In this document: positions 40,219 to 47,777 of the stretch, one piece after another | Numbering within the stretch: the first letter of the stretch is position 1 | How the letters are laid out: the number at the start of each line of letters is the position of its first letter | Virus record (IMG/VR): IMGVR_UViG_3300017987_004587 | Span: 23,558 to 87,557 of that record | Direction: 5' to 3' (one strand) | DNA: 64,000 nt | DNA from: a virus | Notes under the pieces: generated by a model | The model's input: only the letters and a program-made list of their open reading frames with translations | The model's database searches: none | Told to the model about the DNA's origin: nothing | Made by a program: the position numbers and the translations under genes

Positions 40219-40905
40219 CTACGTTACGATTGTGCAGCACCTTTCTTTGATTGCATGCCGCAAGATTTGCAATTGTGGCGGGTAAATATCGTCATCGTGT
40301 AAATCAACGTCCATGCCGTGTTCTTTGCTGAGGTAGTCCGAAATCAAAACAGCCAATGTTGACTTTCCAGAACCAACGATGCCGCTGATTGTGATATGAA
40401 GATTGGACTGTCTTTCTATTGTTCTTTCCTTCGTTGAATTGAGCAGATCCAATTGCTGCTTGAGTTCAGATACTTCTTGGCGCAGACGGTCACGCTCCCA
40501 TCCGATTGCACAAATTTTATCTACGATGTGTGTATCACTAACTTTGCCCAGGAAACCGTCTGCAACTTCGTGTGCCTTCTTCAGCCATGTTTCAGCTCGA
40601 TCTTTTTCGCGGACTATCTGTGCTATCGGACGGCCCAGACTTTTGTCTATGATATCGGCGGTATACAACGTTGATTCCCACGTGTTATCTCCGTACTCCG
40701 CGCAAAGTTGTCGCAGTACTTTGATCGTTTCTTCTCGTTCGATAAGAAGCGCGGCCGCTTTGCGCATTTCCTTGTCCGTTCCGGGCTCAATCATATCCAA
40801 ATGACGTACCGCGTTGACCATACACTGCAACCATGCGGCGCGTTCGCCTAATTCGAATTTAAGTTCCTCGCGGGCCATCTGTTCTTCATTTGGTTCATCC
40901 GGCAT
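40219..40905 (-). CDS. Coiled-coil protein with C-terminal P-loop
   Basis: About 228 residues from MPDEPNEEQMAREEL, with AGGAGG before it. Residues 1-175 are helical and rich in Glu, Lys and Arg. ISGIVGSGKSTLAVL (about 179) is a Walker A P-loop, followed by DVDLHDDDIYPP. Only about 50 residues follow the P-loop, less than a full kinase, so the NTPase domain is truncated, or the site has another use. Confidence 0.62.
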   Translation of the reverse strand: MPDEPNEEQMAREELKFELGERAAWLQCMVNAVRHLDMIEPGTDKEMRKAAALLIEREETIKVLRQLCAEYGDNTWESTLYTADIIDKSLGRPIAQIVREKDRAETWLKKAHEVADGFLGKVSDTHIVDKICAIGWERDRLRQEVSELKQQLDLLNSTKERTIERQSNLHITISGIVGSGKSTLAVLISDYLSKEHGMDVDLHDDDIYPPQLQILRHAIKERCCTIVT

Positions 40906-41206
40906 CATCTTCCTCCTGCTTGAAGTGGTTGAAGCCTTCCATCGTGATATGTAGTTTCCAGTGAAAAGATAATTGCATGTCTTTATCCATGAATGGCACA
41001 AAAGGACAATCTGGGGGAATACGGCGAGCAGCGTACACTACTCCATCTTCTCCGACAAGTTCAAATTCACGGACGTATACTCTTTCACGTGGCATTGGGA
41101 AGGTTACATCGTCCGTGATTATGGCATCGTTCTTGTGAACTACGACGGCATGTACTGCTTCGGATTTGAGATTATCGTCTTTGTTTAACCGGATGTAGTA
41201 TTTCAT
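40895..41206 (-). CDS. Hypothetical protein
   Basis: A 103-residue protein, MKYYIRLNKDDNLKSEAVHAV onwards; AAGGAGG precedes the ATG. Beta-rich with a central ERVYVREFELVGEDGVVYAARR block. No recognised domain. Confidence 0.65.
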   Translation of the reverse strand: MKYYIRLNKDDNLKSEAVHAVVVHKNDAIITDDVTFPMPRERVYVREFELVGEDGVVYAARRIPPDCPFVPFMDKDMQLSFHWKLHITMEGFNHFKQEEDDAG

Positions 41207-41225
41207 AGTAGCCTCCTTCAGTCTG

Positions 41226-41525
41226 TCAGTACCGATAGATATGCTTAACTATGAATGGGTAATTTATTGATTGCTTTTTCTCTGAAGAGTTAGATTCAAC
41301 AAGCCACTCAACATGTTCCCTGATGTCCGACTCTACGCAATTATCATGATTACTCATTTCAGAATTGATATTGCTACCCCATATACGAATAACATCAACA
41401 CGCCATGTTTCATTGTTAACCTCAATGGACAGTTTCTTATCGCCACACCATGCCTCAATTAAATAATCTGAAGTTATTGTTTTGGCGTTATATTGTCTAA
41501 GCATTTGCAATATCGAATGCTTCAT
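41226..41525 (-). CDS. Hypothetical protein
   Basis: A 99-residue protein, MKHSILQMLRQYNAKTI onwards, with AAGGA upstream. Lower in GC than the island genes around it. No recognised domain. Confidence 0.6.
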   Translation of the reverse strand: MKHSILQMLRQYNAKTITSDYLIEAWCGDKKLSIEVNNETWRVDVIRIWGSNINSEMSNHDNCVESDIREHVEWLVESNSSEKKQSINYPFIVKHIYRY

Positions 41526-41567
41526 TTGTTCAGTTCCTTAGTTTTGTCTGTCTTGCTCTCCCGATAT

Positions 41568-41756
41568 TTAGTAATAAAGGAAGTTTCCTTCTCTCGGTTG
41601 GGGTTTGGGGTCCGGATGTCTATTACGAGCACTTTTGATAATATTTTCCATGAAATTCCGGTCGGTTAGATCATATAGAAGATCAATAAATTTACCGATA
41701 CAACCCGTCTTAATTAGGAATTGTGCAAATATTTTCATGTCTTTGGCATTTTCCAT
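41568..41756 (-). CDS. Small hypothetical protein
   Basis: A 62-residue protein, from the second of two ATG codons (MENAKDMKIFAQFLIKTG), spaced better from GGGAGGGA. Hydrophobic helix, then a basic, proline-rich tail (RHPDPKPQPREGN). Unknown. Confidence 0.55.
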   Translation of the reverse strand: MENAKDMKIFAQFLIKTGCIGKFIDLLYDLTDRNFMENIIKSARNRHPDPKPQPREGNFLYY

Positions 41757-41767
41757 CATTCCCTCCC

Positions 41768-41890
41768 TTAATCTTGCAAATCCAATAAACTGCCTTGTTC
41801 AACACTTGCGATTTCGTAGCAATTGAAGGTGTTCTCGGCTTTCTGCGCCCGTTCGCACGGCTCGTCTGTATCAAGGATTCGCGTTTCCAT
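41768..41890 (-). CDS. Very small hypothetical protein
   Basis: A 40-residue protein, METRILDTDEPCERAQKAEN onwards, ending VEQGSLLDLQD. AAGGTGG lies before the ATG. Its end carries the island's recurrent AAGGCAGTT motif. Confidence 0.5.
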   Translation of the reverse strand: METRILDTDEPCERAQKAENTFNCYEIASVEQGSLLDLQD

Positions 41891-42055
41891 GGTTCCACCT
41901 TTCACATGAATCTCACCACGCTACTGAATGGTAGAGCAGGAAGCAACCCAACTTAGGATAGCCTTGATCTTTGGTTTCTATGCCTGTGCCGGTCACTGGC
42001 CCTGGGTACTCGTCCCCGACTACATAGACCTTTTGATCTCCCAAACGAAAGCAAT
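41891..42055. other. Intergenic stretch with a possible tiny ORF
   Basis: On the minus strand a frame ending at 41913 reads GDQKVYVVGDEYPGPVTGTG onwards and looks protein-like, but its only start is a TTG without a good site. It may be a small gene with a rare start, or a remnant. Confidence 0.3.
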
Positions 42056-42229
42056 CTATTTAGACATAAACGCTTCTACTTGTACCAAGTTTTCGGCTTC
42101 GAGAAGCACGCCGTATCGTCGCTCTTTCCCTTGGCCTTCGTGTCCTCTGACGATCAGCTTCCCGCGCTCACTTTTTAGGCAGCGACCATGTGATCTTAGG
42201 TGCTTCCTGGCTTTCGAAAATCGGCTCAT
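42056..42229 (-). CDS. Small basic protein, paralogue of the 31929 gene
   Basis: A 57-residue protein, MSRFSKARKHLRSHGRCLKS onwards, with AGGAGAGTGAAG before the ATG. It shares LRSHGRCLKSERGKLIVRG ... AENLVQVE with the 76-residue protein at 31929 (LKSLGCSLKSQQGKLIIGG ... ANNLVEVE). High-GC codon use, unlike the paralogue. Function unknown. Confidence 0.68.
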   Translation of the reverse strand: MSRFSKARKHLRSHGRCLKSERGKLIVRGHEGQGKERRYGVLLEAENLVQVEAFMSK

Positions 42230-42280
42230 CTTCACTCTCCTTAACCCTTGTTGGATTCAATGTTCTTCCTATTTTACAAA

Positions 42281-43471
42281 TCACCAGATGCCTTGTTTAA
42301 GCGCTTGTACGTTAATTTTTGAGAGGTCGTAGTTTGAGGTGACATCGTATGGTGATTCGTTTGGTTTGAGTTTGAGTTTTCCTCTGAGACTTCGAATGTC
42401 TAGGGCAGGAATAAGAAAGAGAGCGAGGATTTTTCTATAAGATCTATTTAGACCAACAAAAAAGTAATTATCTGCGAGTTCTCTTGTTTTGATTTCTTTT
42501 CGCTTAAAATTAAAACAACCATTATTATCAACAGCACTCGTCTTAACATCTATTTTACCCAAAAAAGGCTCAATAAAGTCATAAGGTGAATCAATACCTT
42601 TTTCTATAAGCATATCTTTGGCTTGTGGGTATAACTTGAAAAAGATTAGTTCTCCTAAACGGCCTTTCCATAATGGAATCATTTCCTGTAATTTAGTTAA
42701 ATCATAAGCCCACTTAGGGTGCACTTTAAATAGCTTTTCAAGGTAAAGATTGAGGTTGTTGAGGTCATAGAGATGAGTAACTTCAAAGGGTTGTAACCAC
42801 AAAAGAGCATGATCTTCTACTACTGTTTGAGCATCATAACAAACAACCATAGAACCGCTCAAAAAGATTTTTCGAGGAATAAGCCAAATCTTCGCTATTT
42901 CTATTCTTCCTTTTTCGAAACCTATACAAAATAAATAGTCACAATCTTTTTTAGCATGTTTTTGAAAAGGCCAAGATTTAGAACCGAGGCGTTCTACAGG
43001 TTGACAAGTTTTAACATCTACCCGTTTTAAAATAGAATGATCAAAATCATAAGAGGATGTATCACTTTCTTCTAAATTTAAATCCCGACTATCTGGATAA
43101 AGATACAAAAATAGAGTTTCACCAATACGTCCGAAAAACTTTTCATTTTTTCGCATTTCAGAAAGACGTTGTAAAAGAATTTCTTCTGAATATTTTTGGA
43201 ATGTGGGTCTATATTTTTGTAAGCGTTCTACAACCTCATCAAAACCTTTAATTTCGCATTTAGGACAAAGATATCTAGAGTTCTTATAAGAATCATCAAA
43301 GAATTCTTTTTGGCACTCTTTACAAATTTTCTTTCTCTTCTGTTGCTGAGATTCTTTCTGAGCCAATTTTGAACATTCAAAACTACAACGGAATTGTTTC
43401 GAATGCTTAGGTTTAAATTTCTTGCCACATTGTGGACAAATCATTTCTAGATATTGGTCACTTTTCTTCAT
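42281..43471 (-). CDS. Zinc-finger protein with two PD-(D/E)xK-like nuclease domains
   Basis: A 396-residue protein. Residues 10-75 hold Cys-pair zinc ribbons (CPQCGKKFKPKHSKQFRC, CKECQKEFFDDSYKNSRYLCPKC). Two similar domains follow: GRIGETLFLYLYPDSRDL ... YDF ... RVDVKTCQP, and GRLGELIFFKLYPQAKDM ... YDF ... KIDVKTSA, each with Glu, Asp and D-V-K-T in the PD-(D/E)xK order. The zinc module is shared with the next gene. Likely a restriction-like or homing nuclease; a tandem duplication in one chain is unusual. Confidence 0.72.
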   Translation of the reverse strand: MKKSDQYLEMICPQCGKKFKPKHSKQFRCSFECSKLAQKESQQQKRKKICKECQKEFFDDSYKNSRYLCPKCEIKGFDEVVERLQKYRPTFQKYSEEILLQRLSEMRKNEKFFGRIGETLFLYLYPDSRDLNLEESDTSSYDFDHSILKRVDVKTCQPVERLGSKSWPFQKHAKKDCDYLFCIGFEKGRIEIAKIWLIPRKIFLSGSMVVCYDAQTVVEDHALLWLQPFEVTHLYDLNNLNLYLEKLFKVHPKWAYDLTKLQEMIPLWKGRLGELIFFKLYPQAKDMLIEKGIDSPYDFIEPFLGKIDVKTSAVDNNGCFNFKRKEIKTRELADNYFFVGLNRSYRKILALFLIPALDIRSLRGKLKLKPNESPYDVTSNYDLSKINVQALKQGIW

Positions 43472-43481
43472 TTGTTATTCC

Positions 43482-45143
43482 TTAGTCCAAAGATTTACAT
43501 GCAGAACATTTTGAATGCTTAGCATTTTTAGTTAAATTATCCCCATGAAAAATTTTTCCGCACTTTCTACAGAAACGATAATTTACATGTTCTTTTCTTG
43601 GAATCATATTCTTTAGCAAGAAATCAACTAGATCTTTTGAACAAACCAAACAATATAAAGGAGTATCTTTAGTATACCAAATTACTTCTTTGTTACAACG
43701 AGAACAAATTGGTACTGGACGGGTTTTGAGTTGGCGGCAGGTGGGGCATTTGCGGAATTGACCTTTGCCTCTTAGTTCTTCAGGTACTTCAAATGACTCT
43801 CCACACCAAGTGCAGATTTTCTTTTGGGGGCCTTTATCTAGACGTTGTGAAACATAATTTTCTTTGTAATGTTCTTTAAAAGATTTATCTTTACATTCTG
43901 GAGAACAATATTGTGAGTTGCAAGATTGGCGGATGCTAACCCTATAAGGTTTATTGCAGTATTTGCAGTATTTTGTAGTGAGACGTTCTGACATTGGTGT
44001 ATTCCTTAATTCTTGACAAGTTAAACAATATCTAGAAGAGTTCGCATAAGAATCATCGTAGAAAGATTGTCCACATTGTTTACAGATTTTATTGCGTTTG
44101 GCTTTGTTTTGTTCTTTCTTTCGAGCGTCGTGACCTGTGCGAGAACATTCTTTAGAGCAATAAATGCTATGGCTTGCGTTATTTGTCTCAAACTCTTTCT
44201 TACAATCAGGGTGTTGGCAGATTCGGGTCTCAAAAATCTTACCTTCTGCAAAACGTCTTTTAACAGTGACAATCTGTGGTTTTGCTATCTTGCGAGAAGG
44301 TGTTCCATTCAGATAGTCTTGAGGAATTTTATACATGAGATCTTTGGTGACATATTGTCTTAAATGGTCATAAAAATCCTCTGATGAGTCAGATAAAATT
44401 CTGAATTTACAAAATAACTTACCAGATTCTAAAGTAGAGATATTCCCAAAACAAGTATTAAGATTGTATTTTTCCCATAAAATCTTAACAATCTTTGTTT
44501 TAATTTCTTTAGAAATAAGGAGTGATGTCCCAATAACAAAAGAGCTATTATCAAGTTCTCCATCATCTAGATACCAAAAGGCTAGATGATCTAAACTTAA
44601 ACGTTTTAATAAGTCGTCTGGAAACACTTTAATAGCTGGGCCTTTTTCTTGTTCCAAATAGTATAATTCGCGATAATGATTAAAAATAGGATGTCCTATA
44701 GTTTTAAATCCTTTGCATGAATATTGAGTATTAGAAACCTTTTCAACTTTAATCTTAGCAAGCCCCTGTCGAGTATTCTCTGTTAAAAAAGCATCAAGAA
44801 TTTGAGCTTTGTATCGTAGATATTCAAGTTGCCCAGTAGAATGTCCACATCCATAATAACAAAGACCTGAAGAAGTAATACCAATCGTGCTATCGCCTAA
44901 AAGTGTACCCTCAATAAAACTTTGTTGAGATTCTGTTAATTTAATATCGCCCACGACCTTTTTCCATCTCTTAGATCGACGGATATTCCACTTATGTCGG
45001 GAACTATAAATATGATCATGGTTGTAACCCAGACGTTTAGCAATTTCGTTATCTGTTAAATTTTCCTCTTCAACTAGATATCTTAATAATTCATAGGTGA
45101 GTTGAGTTTTGTGTTCTTTCTTTGATTTTGCTTTTTCATACAT
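43482..45143 (-). CDS. LAGLIDADG homing endonuclease with C-terminal zinc ribbons
   Basis: A 553-residue protein. Residues 15-60 are an HTH (LTDNEIAKRLGYNHDHI). FIEGTLLGDSTIG (76-88) and LAFWYLDDGELD (187-198) are the two LAGLIDADG catalytic motifs of a single-chain enzyme. From about 300 come six Cys-pair ribbons, one (CKQCGQSFYDDSYANSSRYC) nearly matching the neighbour's. Homing endonucleases cut a specific site and spread their own gene. This one sits just behind the capsid gene, beyond its terminator. GGAGG lies before the ATG. Confidence 0.88.
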   Translation of the reverse strand: MYEKAKSKKEHKTQLTYELLRYLVEEENLTDNEIAKRLGYNHDHIYSSRHKWNIRRSKRWKKVVGDIKLTESQQSFIEGTLLGDSTIGITSSGLCYYGCGHSTGQLEYLRYKAQILDAFLTENTRQGLAKIKVEKVSNTQYSCKGFKTIGHPIFNHYRELYYLEQEKGPAIKVFPDDLLKRLSLDHLAFWYLDDGELDNSSFVIGTSLLISKEIKTKIVKILWEKYNLNTCFGNISTLESGKLFCKFRILSDSSEDFYDHLRQYVTKDLMYKIPQDYLNGTPSRKIAKPQIVTVKRRFAEGKIFETRICQHPDCKKEFETNNASHSIYCSKECSRTGHDARKKEQNKAKRNKICKQCGQSFYDDSYANSSRYCLTCQELRNTPMSERLTTKYCKYCNKPYRVSIRQSCNSQYCSPECKDKSFKEHYKENYVSQRLDKGPQKKICTWCGESFEVPEELRGKGQFRKCPTCRQLKTRPVPICSRCNKEVIWYTKDTPLYCLVCSKDLVDFLLKNMIPRKEHVNYRFCRKCGKIFHGDNLTKNAKHSKCSACKSLD

Positions 45144-45161
45144 TTGTTAACCTCCTTGATT

Positions 45162-45190
45162 ATTATACAAGGCAATGTTAGAAAATTTTA
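45162..45190 (-). promoter_or_regulatory. Extended -10 promoter for the nuclease genes
   Basis: Minus strand TTGTATAAT (TATAAT at 45162-45167) lies just upstream of a strong GGAGG site for the gene at 45143. The -35 region is poor. The same box occurs before the primase gene and at 37589. Confidence 0.4.
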
Positions 45191-45259
45191 CGAGTTTTTT
45201 CAAAAAAAGGTATTCAAAAATCCTGAAGCCAATTGTGCGGAAGTTTATTTTAACAATAA

Positions 45260-45286
45260 AAAAGCCGGCCAAAATGACCGGCTTTT
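45260..45286 (-). terminator. Rho-independent terminator after the capsid gene
   Basis: AAAAGCCGG and CCGGCTTTT form the stem around a nine-base loop, with a T-run following on the minus strand. It isolates the structural module from the nuclease genes. Confidence 0.9.
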
Positions 45287-45308
45287 CTACGTTTTATGTG
45301 ATTTTATG

Positions 45309-46232
45309 TTATCTTGTGATGTCAAGCCTGGTGAGTGCGAATGGGTTATATGCCCCGATCCCTAAATTCTCGAATATCGAAAATCCAATTGTTCTCGCCT
45401 TAGGATCATCTGCACTTAGAACCGTGAGTTCCGTACGAACGGGAATGCGGCCAAAGAACTCGGGCTCGGCACACACGTACACGCGTCCCACCGGCACTAT
45501 CCTAGACACCATCAACTGGGCTCCCCAAAGGTTTGCCTGCAACCCAGTCTTCAGCAAGGTCGCCTGGCTCTCGATATCCAAGATATCACGGCCAAACTTC
45601 CTCACATCAGTGTAATCTCTCGCGTTGAAGAACAACCTCGCAACGCGAAGATCATGACGCTCGATCAGAGCGAAGGCATCTGCCAGCACATCGCCCGTGA
45701 TTGGGGCAGCCACTGGGATATCAGGATTAGGAGCCAACCCACCAAAGCCAGCCGCCTGAATCGCATCCATGATGGCGAAGACCCTGGTATCTTCCTCCGC
45801 CTGAACCTCGCTCTTCGCCAAGTCCTGTGCTCTCTCGATCAGGTCATATCTGCGTTCCTTGACCTGAGTCAGCGGGATTTCAGGGTTGGATGCAATCTCA
45901 AAGAGAGGAAAGATCACTCTCTTTGGCTTCTGGATTGCCAGCACGTTTTCACCCTCTTCCCCTATGACGTATGCGACTGCATCTGGGTCCCTGTCATAAA
46001 TAGGAAGAGCACCATCTGGCAGTTGCTCGACCAAAAAGGTCTTTCTGCCAATACTCGTATAGTCCCGACGAGCCCTAAGAGGCTGAATCATCGAAGCAGC
46101 CAACTTCTGTCGACCTGCAGCGGTCTTGATCAACTCCCCGATGATCTGACTCCTGGCCTCGTTGCTAAGGACTTCTCCATGTCCTTCGCCTGCCATCTGT
46201 AAATCCTCCTTTAACTTTGCTATCGCATCCAT
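45309..46232 (-). CDS. Major capsid protein (HK97-like, inferred)
   Basis: A 307-residue protein. The fold is inferred from size, position directly downstream of protease and scaffold genes, and the block TDVRKFGRDILDIESQATLL and WGAQLMVSR, typical of phage capsid proteins of the encapsulin-like group. The N-terminal 50 residues are helical and could be the scaffold-like arm. Base composition is much more GC-rich than the neighbours, fitting a highly expressed gene. It overlaps the upstream gene stop as TGATG, and a terminator follows. Confidence 0.82.
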   Translation of the reverse strand: MDAIAKLKEDLQMAGEGHGEVLSNEARSQIIGELIKTAAGRQKLAASMIQPLRARRDYTSIGRKTFLVEQLPDGALPIYDRDPDAVAYVIGEEGENVLAIQKPKRVIFPLFEIASNPEIPLTQVKERRYDLIERAQDLAKSEVQAEEDTRVFAIMDAIQAAGFGGLAPNPDIPVAAPITGDVLADAFALIERHDLRVARLFFNARDYTDVRKFGRDILDIESQATLLKTGLQANLWGAQLMVSRIVPVGRVYVCAEPEFFGRIPVRTELTVLSADDPKARTIGFSIFENLGIGAYNPFALTRLDITR

Positions 46233-46840
46233 TAGACGCGAAGAGCAATCCTCATCGAGGTGTCCGCTGTCGTCGGCACCCTGGTCAGGATGGCCACTGG
46301 CTGATTGTTGGCTGCAGCGATGATTCCATTTGTTACCGTTGGTGGATAATTAGTGAGATCATCAGGAGCAACGTTTGTCAGCAGACCCGATCTGCTGTCA
46401 CAATACAGCCTATCTCCAGCAGTATAAGTAAGAGTAGTTGCAGTGTGAACACCATAGGTATCCCTGGCATTCGTTTCATAGTACCTAACCTCGTATGTGC
46501 CCATGCTGTCGACATACGGGGCCCGTCCACTCGCTGCTGCCGAGGTGGACTGGAAAGCGTACCCAGCCGCATCATTGATGAACAGACCTAATGGTGTCTC
46601 AGAAAGATCCGGACTTGCAGCCGGAGTAGGTCCACCAATCAAATCCGTACCCTTAACCACTGCAACGCTACCAGCAAGCACGCCTGCCGGAGTCGCAGCT
46701 GAAAGGGTGGAATTGATGGTAGTCCCAGCCGTGAAATTCACTCTCGTGAATCCATTGGCATCCAAGAAACCAAGGCTGTTCCGGTGCCCGACATACAGAA
46801 TGCGGAGTCCGTAATCGGCACCCTGAACGCTGACTACCAT
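46232..46840 (-). CDS. Probable capsid decoration or head-stabilising protein
   Basis: A 202-residue protein rich in Ala, Thr, Gly and Asn (NFTAGTTINSTLSAATPAGVL), with no Cys-pair or enzyme motif. Position just upstream of, and coupled to, the capsid gene and shared GC-rich codon use suggest an abundant head protein, such as a decoration protein. Homology not recognised. Confidence 0.68.
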   Translation of the reverse strand: MVVSVQGADYGLRILYVGHRNSLGFLDANGFTRVNFTAGTTINSTLSAATPAGVLAGSVAVVKGTDLIGGPTPAASPDLSETPLGLFINDAAGYAFQSTSAAASGRAPYVDSMGTYEVRYYETNARDTYGVHTATTLTYTAGDRLYCDSRSGLLTNVAPDDLTNYPPTVTNGIIAAANNQPVAILTRVPTTADTSMRIALRV

Positions 46841-46864
46841 TTCCTTCTACCTCCCAACTTAAGG

Positions 46865-46877
46865 CCTAATAAACTAT
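46865..46877 (-). promoter_or_regulatory. Late promoter-like motif (weaker copy)
   Basis: Minus strand ATAGTTTATTAGG, 25 bases upstream of the start at 46840. Closer and less exact than the other copies. It would serve the capsid pair. Confidence 0.4.
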
Positions 46878-46889
46878 GGCTTTGCAGCC

Positions 46890-47660
46890 TTACACACTAA
46901 AGACATCCGAAACATCTGGATCGGATTTCCAAAGGTTCTCGAGTCTAACACCTGAACCACTCGCTTTCTTCACATTACCAAGTTTCTTGGCACCTTTCTT
47001 AGCGGCGGTTTTTGAAGGCGTTTCAAAAATCTGATCTAAAATAGCGCTATCATCGGAAGCGTTGATTTCGATTTCTTCCTCGCTAGCTTCCTTGTCTTCA
47101 TCCTCGTCTTCATCCTCGTCGTCTTCTTCTGAAGTCTTTGACTTCTGGCACTCTTCGGTGCCTCCATAAGGCCCAGTGCCGTCAGGCTTACCAGGACCTT
47201 CAATTGCTCCTGCTTCTTTGGTCTCTTCGGCTTCCTTGGTTTCTAGAAGCTCGTACTTTCTCTTCAGCAAGTTGATAATTGAAGAAGTTGGAAGATCCAT
47301 AAGTTCGACTGCCTGATCCTCAGCAATCTTTTCATCAGCTCCCGGCAGAAAAAGCTCAGCGATCTTTAAGCAAGCTTCGGCTTTCTTGCTGACCTCAGCC
47401 TTAATTCTCTCACGTTCTTTTCTTGCTTTACGAATAGCTGCTTGTCTCTTCGCTGCAGTAATAGGAGCTGGAAGCCCTACCTCATTCCTCTTATCCTTTT
47501 TCCATTGAGTATCTAAATCAGGAAGAGGATGATTCTCAACGAACTTATGAGTCTCGTACTTTTCCACTGGCGGGTTTTTCCTGTCTTCACGACCAAGCTG
47601 ATTTGGATCAGTTAAATCAGCTTTTTTGGCCTGAGCCCTTTTAGTAAGTCTTTTTCTCAT
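46890..47660 (-). CDS. Scaffold-like acidic structural protein
   Basis: A 256-residue protein. Basic N-terminus (MRKRLTKRAQAKKAD), a charged helix (KRQAAIRKARKERERIKAEVSKK), then a long acidic run (EEDDEDEDEDEDKEASEEEIE) and a Lys-rich tail. Such composition is common in scaffolding or core proteins between prohead protease and capsid genes. Two late-promoter motifs lie upstream (47708 and 47765). Function inferred. Confidence 0.62.
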   Translation of the reverse strand: MRKRLTKRAQAKKADLTDPNQLGREDRKNPPVEKYETHKFVENHPLPDLDTQWKKDKRNEVGLPAPITAAKRQAAIRKARKERERIKAEVSKKAEACLKIAELFLPGADEKIAEDQAVELMDLPTSSIINLLKRKYELLETKEAEETKEAGAIEGPGKPDGTGPYGGTEECQKSKTSEEDDEDEDEDEDKEASEEEIEINASDDSAILDQIFETPSKTAAKKGAKKLGNVKKASGSGVRLENLWKSDPDVSDVFSV

Positions 47661-47707
47661 TTCCAGCTCCTTCTAAACGTAATCAATCTTTTCAACAAAT
47701 AATTCAA

Positions 47708-47720
47708 ATTAGTAAAGTAT
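47708..47720 (-). promoter_or_regulatory. Candidate late promoter motif
   Basis: Minus strand ATACTTTACTAAT, 48 bases upstream of the start at 47660. Confidence 0.58.
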
Positions 47721-47764
47721 TAAACTTTTTTGAATTATTTGCTAATTAACATTTTTGTATGTTA

Positions 47765-47777
47765 ATTAGTGGACTAT
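47765..47777 (-). promoter_or_regulatory. Candidate late promoter motif, second copy in tandem
   Basis: Minus strand ATAGTCCACTAAT, 105 bases upstream of the start at 47660, touching the stop of the preceding gene. Confidence 0.5.

Noticed and set aside
38283-41796. Recurrent QGSLL/QGSS peptide ends as beta-clamp binding motifs
   Set aside because: The match to QLSLF is poor and the frames differ between copies. The conserved unit is the DNA AAGGCAGTT at gene borders.
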